Of a stretch of 64,000 nucleotides of DNA, positions 61,364 to 64,000 are shown piece by piece. Within the stretch, counting starts at the first letter, position 1. Every line of letters starts with the position of its first letter. The position numbers and the translations under genes are program-made. Location: NCBI GenBank assembly GCA_900312665.1, contig ONZQ02000009.1, positions 914,420-978,419 of the forward strand, in the 5' to 3' direction. The notes under the pieces are model-generated. The model did not search any database. It saw nothing but the letters and a program-made list of their open reading frames with translations, and was not told the origin of the DNA. The DNA is from Cephalotrichum gorgonifer (taxonomy: Eukaryota; Ascomycota; Sordariomycetes; Microascales; Microascaceae).

Positions 61364-64000
61364 TGTCTCGGAGATTTTTTTTTTCGGGGGAAGGGAGCGT
61401 GGTAGTACCCGTGTGCTGGTCTCGCCGATTGATGGGTGCGCGGTTCCGGCTGGAGCAAAGAGTGGTTAGGAACAAAAGGTACGAAGGTGGTAAATCCCCC
61501 AAGCATTAACGGAGTTCGCCTCGCCTCCCGAACTCCTTTCCATCGGAGCGCGCCATCCCATCATGCGAGGCCACAGTCCGGAAACATCGGAACCAGGTGT
61601 GGTTTTGGTCTCGTGGCTACAGAAGGGCTTCGGAGTCGCAAATACTCGTACAGCATCGTGGGCAAAGTATGACTTTGTTGTGGCCCAAGATCGAAGCGCT
61701 CCAAGGAGGGGGGGGACTTGGTCAACCGGATCTCGTATCGAACATACCTTTGGGAGGTTCGGTGGTTGGTTTCCGGGTTAGGCTTCGTGATCCGAGTTGG
61801 GTTGCGTCTTTTTCCTTGTTTTTCTTTTTCCTTCCGAGTTTCCTCTTCCGTCGTTTCCTTCCGATATGCTTCCTTAACGAGAGTCGGTGGGAGAATTATT
61901 CCCAATAAAAAGAGTGTGTGGTTTTTTTTTTCAAAGGAGTGTGGTTACCTCAAGGAGGGGCCTGATTTCACGATGGAGAGGTCGAGGAGAAAATTCGCGG
62001 ACAAGCGAGGCGATTCAAACTTCTCTCCGAGCGAAGCGCCGCGAGAGGGCGGTGGGCCCCCGAGGTAAGTACTTATACGGTCATCCCCCGCCGAAGGTGT
62101 CATTCTCGCTTCCTTCCCTGGGCTCCTGAAAGGCACATAGCGTACGTACAAAGTAGTTTGGTGCGGCCCTTGGCGCAATTTCACGGAAGGAGTAGTGTGC
62201 ATACTCAGTACCTCCCCTTTCTTTTCGGCTTGATGGGCATGGGGACATGGGGTATGGGGCGGCAGGGCACAGCACAGACTTGCGGGCTAGTGCGCGGTGA
62301 GATTGTGCGGAGATTATCGCTCAGACGATTTGCAGCGTTGCATTTTGACGGGGCCGGGGGGAGGAGGGGGGAAGAAAATGGGGAGAGGACGCGAGGAGGA
62401 GAGGGACATTCCAATAGGCTCGCTTTCGCAGCTTTTACAGAGGTTTACTCCGGATGGGGGGATACCATCATACTCTTGCCATGGGGGAGCTGCGGGTAGC
62501 TGATATAGCTACAGAGAGAGAGATCTAACGGCCAAGGAGCGAACCGTCGTTCGCCGGAGCTTTCGAGAATATCATTCGACCTCGGAGACGGGGTTTTTGT
62601 GGTTCGCGGGAACAGAACTGACAGCTCTTAAAGTGGGTCTCTCGCCCAAAAGCTAACAAGCGAAGTAATATTACTCGCTGCTTAATGACGTGGGTGGGAA
62701 CGGATAGCCCGGGATAAGGACTCGAACTTGTGCCTTGTACTCCATAATAGTGCAGCCCACCGTTCAACGGCGGCGGGCGAACATTTTCTGCGTGTACTAC
62801 GAGTGGGGGGAAAGGCCGCAATAATTTGCGGACGACCCATGTCCTCTTTGGGAAGGAAGGGAGTCCAGGCAATAATCTCGACAGAGGGCGATCGACATGG
62901 CTAGATAAGAAACGGATAAATTGTGGGGCGATTGATGGGGCGTGGTAATTATGGTTCACAGGCAGGTGCATCCCAGGGTGAAAAGACTCGTGGCAGGCCA
63001 CGCCAGGGCGCAGGACTCAGTAATACAAGTACATAGTTACACGCACACAAGTACTCTCAAATGCAGAGTCATCTGCAGGAACAGATGGTGACTGACAGAC
63101 GTGGACTGACAATATCCAACCCCATCTTTCCCTCAATCACCTGCACACTCGTGCAACGGGGTTTTTCGCAGAGTGGTCCTCGCCCGGCCACCCATATCCC
63201 CCTCGATTGCCCCGACGACAAGCGAGACCCTGAATGACCCCTAAATCTTGAGGGTAATTTGATGTGTTGATGCGTCTCACTTTCGCCCCGCTGCCTAGTC
63301 CCAAGGCTAAACGTGATGATGGCATACATCCCATCGGAGCCTTGAGATGGAACGAAGAAGCTGGGGAGGGATGGGAGGAGGAAGAGAAAGCTCACGGGAA
63401 GAGCTCGTCAGACATGAGCAGCCCATTCACTGCTAGTAGTGGAAGAGGCCGCGAATCTAAAGGGCAACACCTCGCTGTCAAGCACTGTCTCTCCCAGAGC
63501 TGATTGGTCGCGCGATGGTTGCATCGCCAGCGGCACCTGTGCTTGGGTTCAAAAGTTCGGACTTAGTCTGTGGGTAATGAGGATCGGCGTTTGCAAACAA
63601 TCGGTCTCACATCCACAACCCACATACGTCCTTGACCATCGACCTCTTAGGAGCCGCCAATAGGGAGTACTTGTACGTACTTGTATTCGGTTTCTGGCTC
63701 TCAGGTCGTCACTCGTTATCCCCCAGCTATTATCGCATCTCAGCCTGGTGACCCGTGGCTCAGCCGACATGGAAAGGCCATCCCCCACAAGATGTCGTCA
63801 GAGGCGCCGCTAGCCCAGGACCAAAGTTCACTAATACCAGTTAGTGCAAAAGTGCCGGCTCTTGCTTTTTGTTTGTTTGGGTCAGGGCTTCGAGGGCCTC
63901 GGCTAGTTCAACAGCTTTAGTCTTGTGAGCATTCGGTATCCTCTTAGAAGCAAGAGCCGGGCACGGAACTGGGATCAGGCTTGTGCGCTTGTCCTGTGAT
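61364..64000. other. Gene-free right end of the window
   Basis: Contains the promoter of the secreted protein gene and then 2.4 kb without a supported gene. TACAAGTA lies at 63024-63031 and TACTTGTA at 63668-63675 and 63678-63685. A single B-box-like sequence sits near 62721. Confidence 0.45.

Overview
This window looks like nuclear chromosomal DNA of a filamentous ascomycete (Pezizomycotina, probably Sordariomycetes). The genes are GC-rich and split by short introns of about 54-215 bp with GTANGT-type donors, CTAAC/CTAAT branch sites and YAG acceptors. A tiny metallothionein has exactly the cysteine spacing of the Neurospora crassa copper metallothionein. I cannot name a species. I could support 13 protein-coding genes, one less certain small gene and one decayed gene. 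I found no convincing rRNA, tRNA, CRISPR array or intact transposon.

Left block (1-34.4 kb), fairly gene-dense: a 5'-truncated single-pass membrane protein of unknown function; a transferrin-receptor/M28B-like membrane protein that has lost catalytic residues; the retromer subunit VPS35 (minus); a GPI-anchored secreted PEBP-family protein; an HMT1-type vacuolar ABC half-transporter whose C-terminus can be extended by splicing to add a PAM2 motif; the co-chaperone SGT2 (minus), with an exon that is only the start codon; a RING-CH membrane ubiquitin ligase (minus); a 32-residue metallothionein (minus); galactokinase; and a three-finger C2H2 protein (minus).

Right block (34.4-64 kb), gene-poor: a paralogue of the C2H2 protein at 42.4-44.3 kb (minus), a relic of a polyketide synthase at about 50.5-52.4 kb (minus), acetolactate synthase ILV2 at 54.7-57.1 kb with two perfect CPC1/Gcn4 sites upstream, a doubtful small acidic ORF at 58.1 kb, and a small secreted cysteine-rich protein at 61.0-61.4 kb. 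The long non-coding stretches are rich in a short motif, TACTYGTA and its reverse complement, and in G, C or T homopolymers.

Most genes are housekeeping genes with unrelated jobs: endosomal recycling, tail-anchored protein delivery, ubiquitination, galactose use and branched-chain amino-acid synthesis. The only functional theme is metal handling (metallothionein, HMT1-type transporter, Tre1/Tre2-like protein), but these genes are separated by others and may be together by chance.
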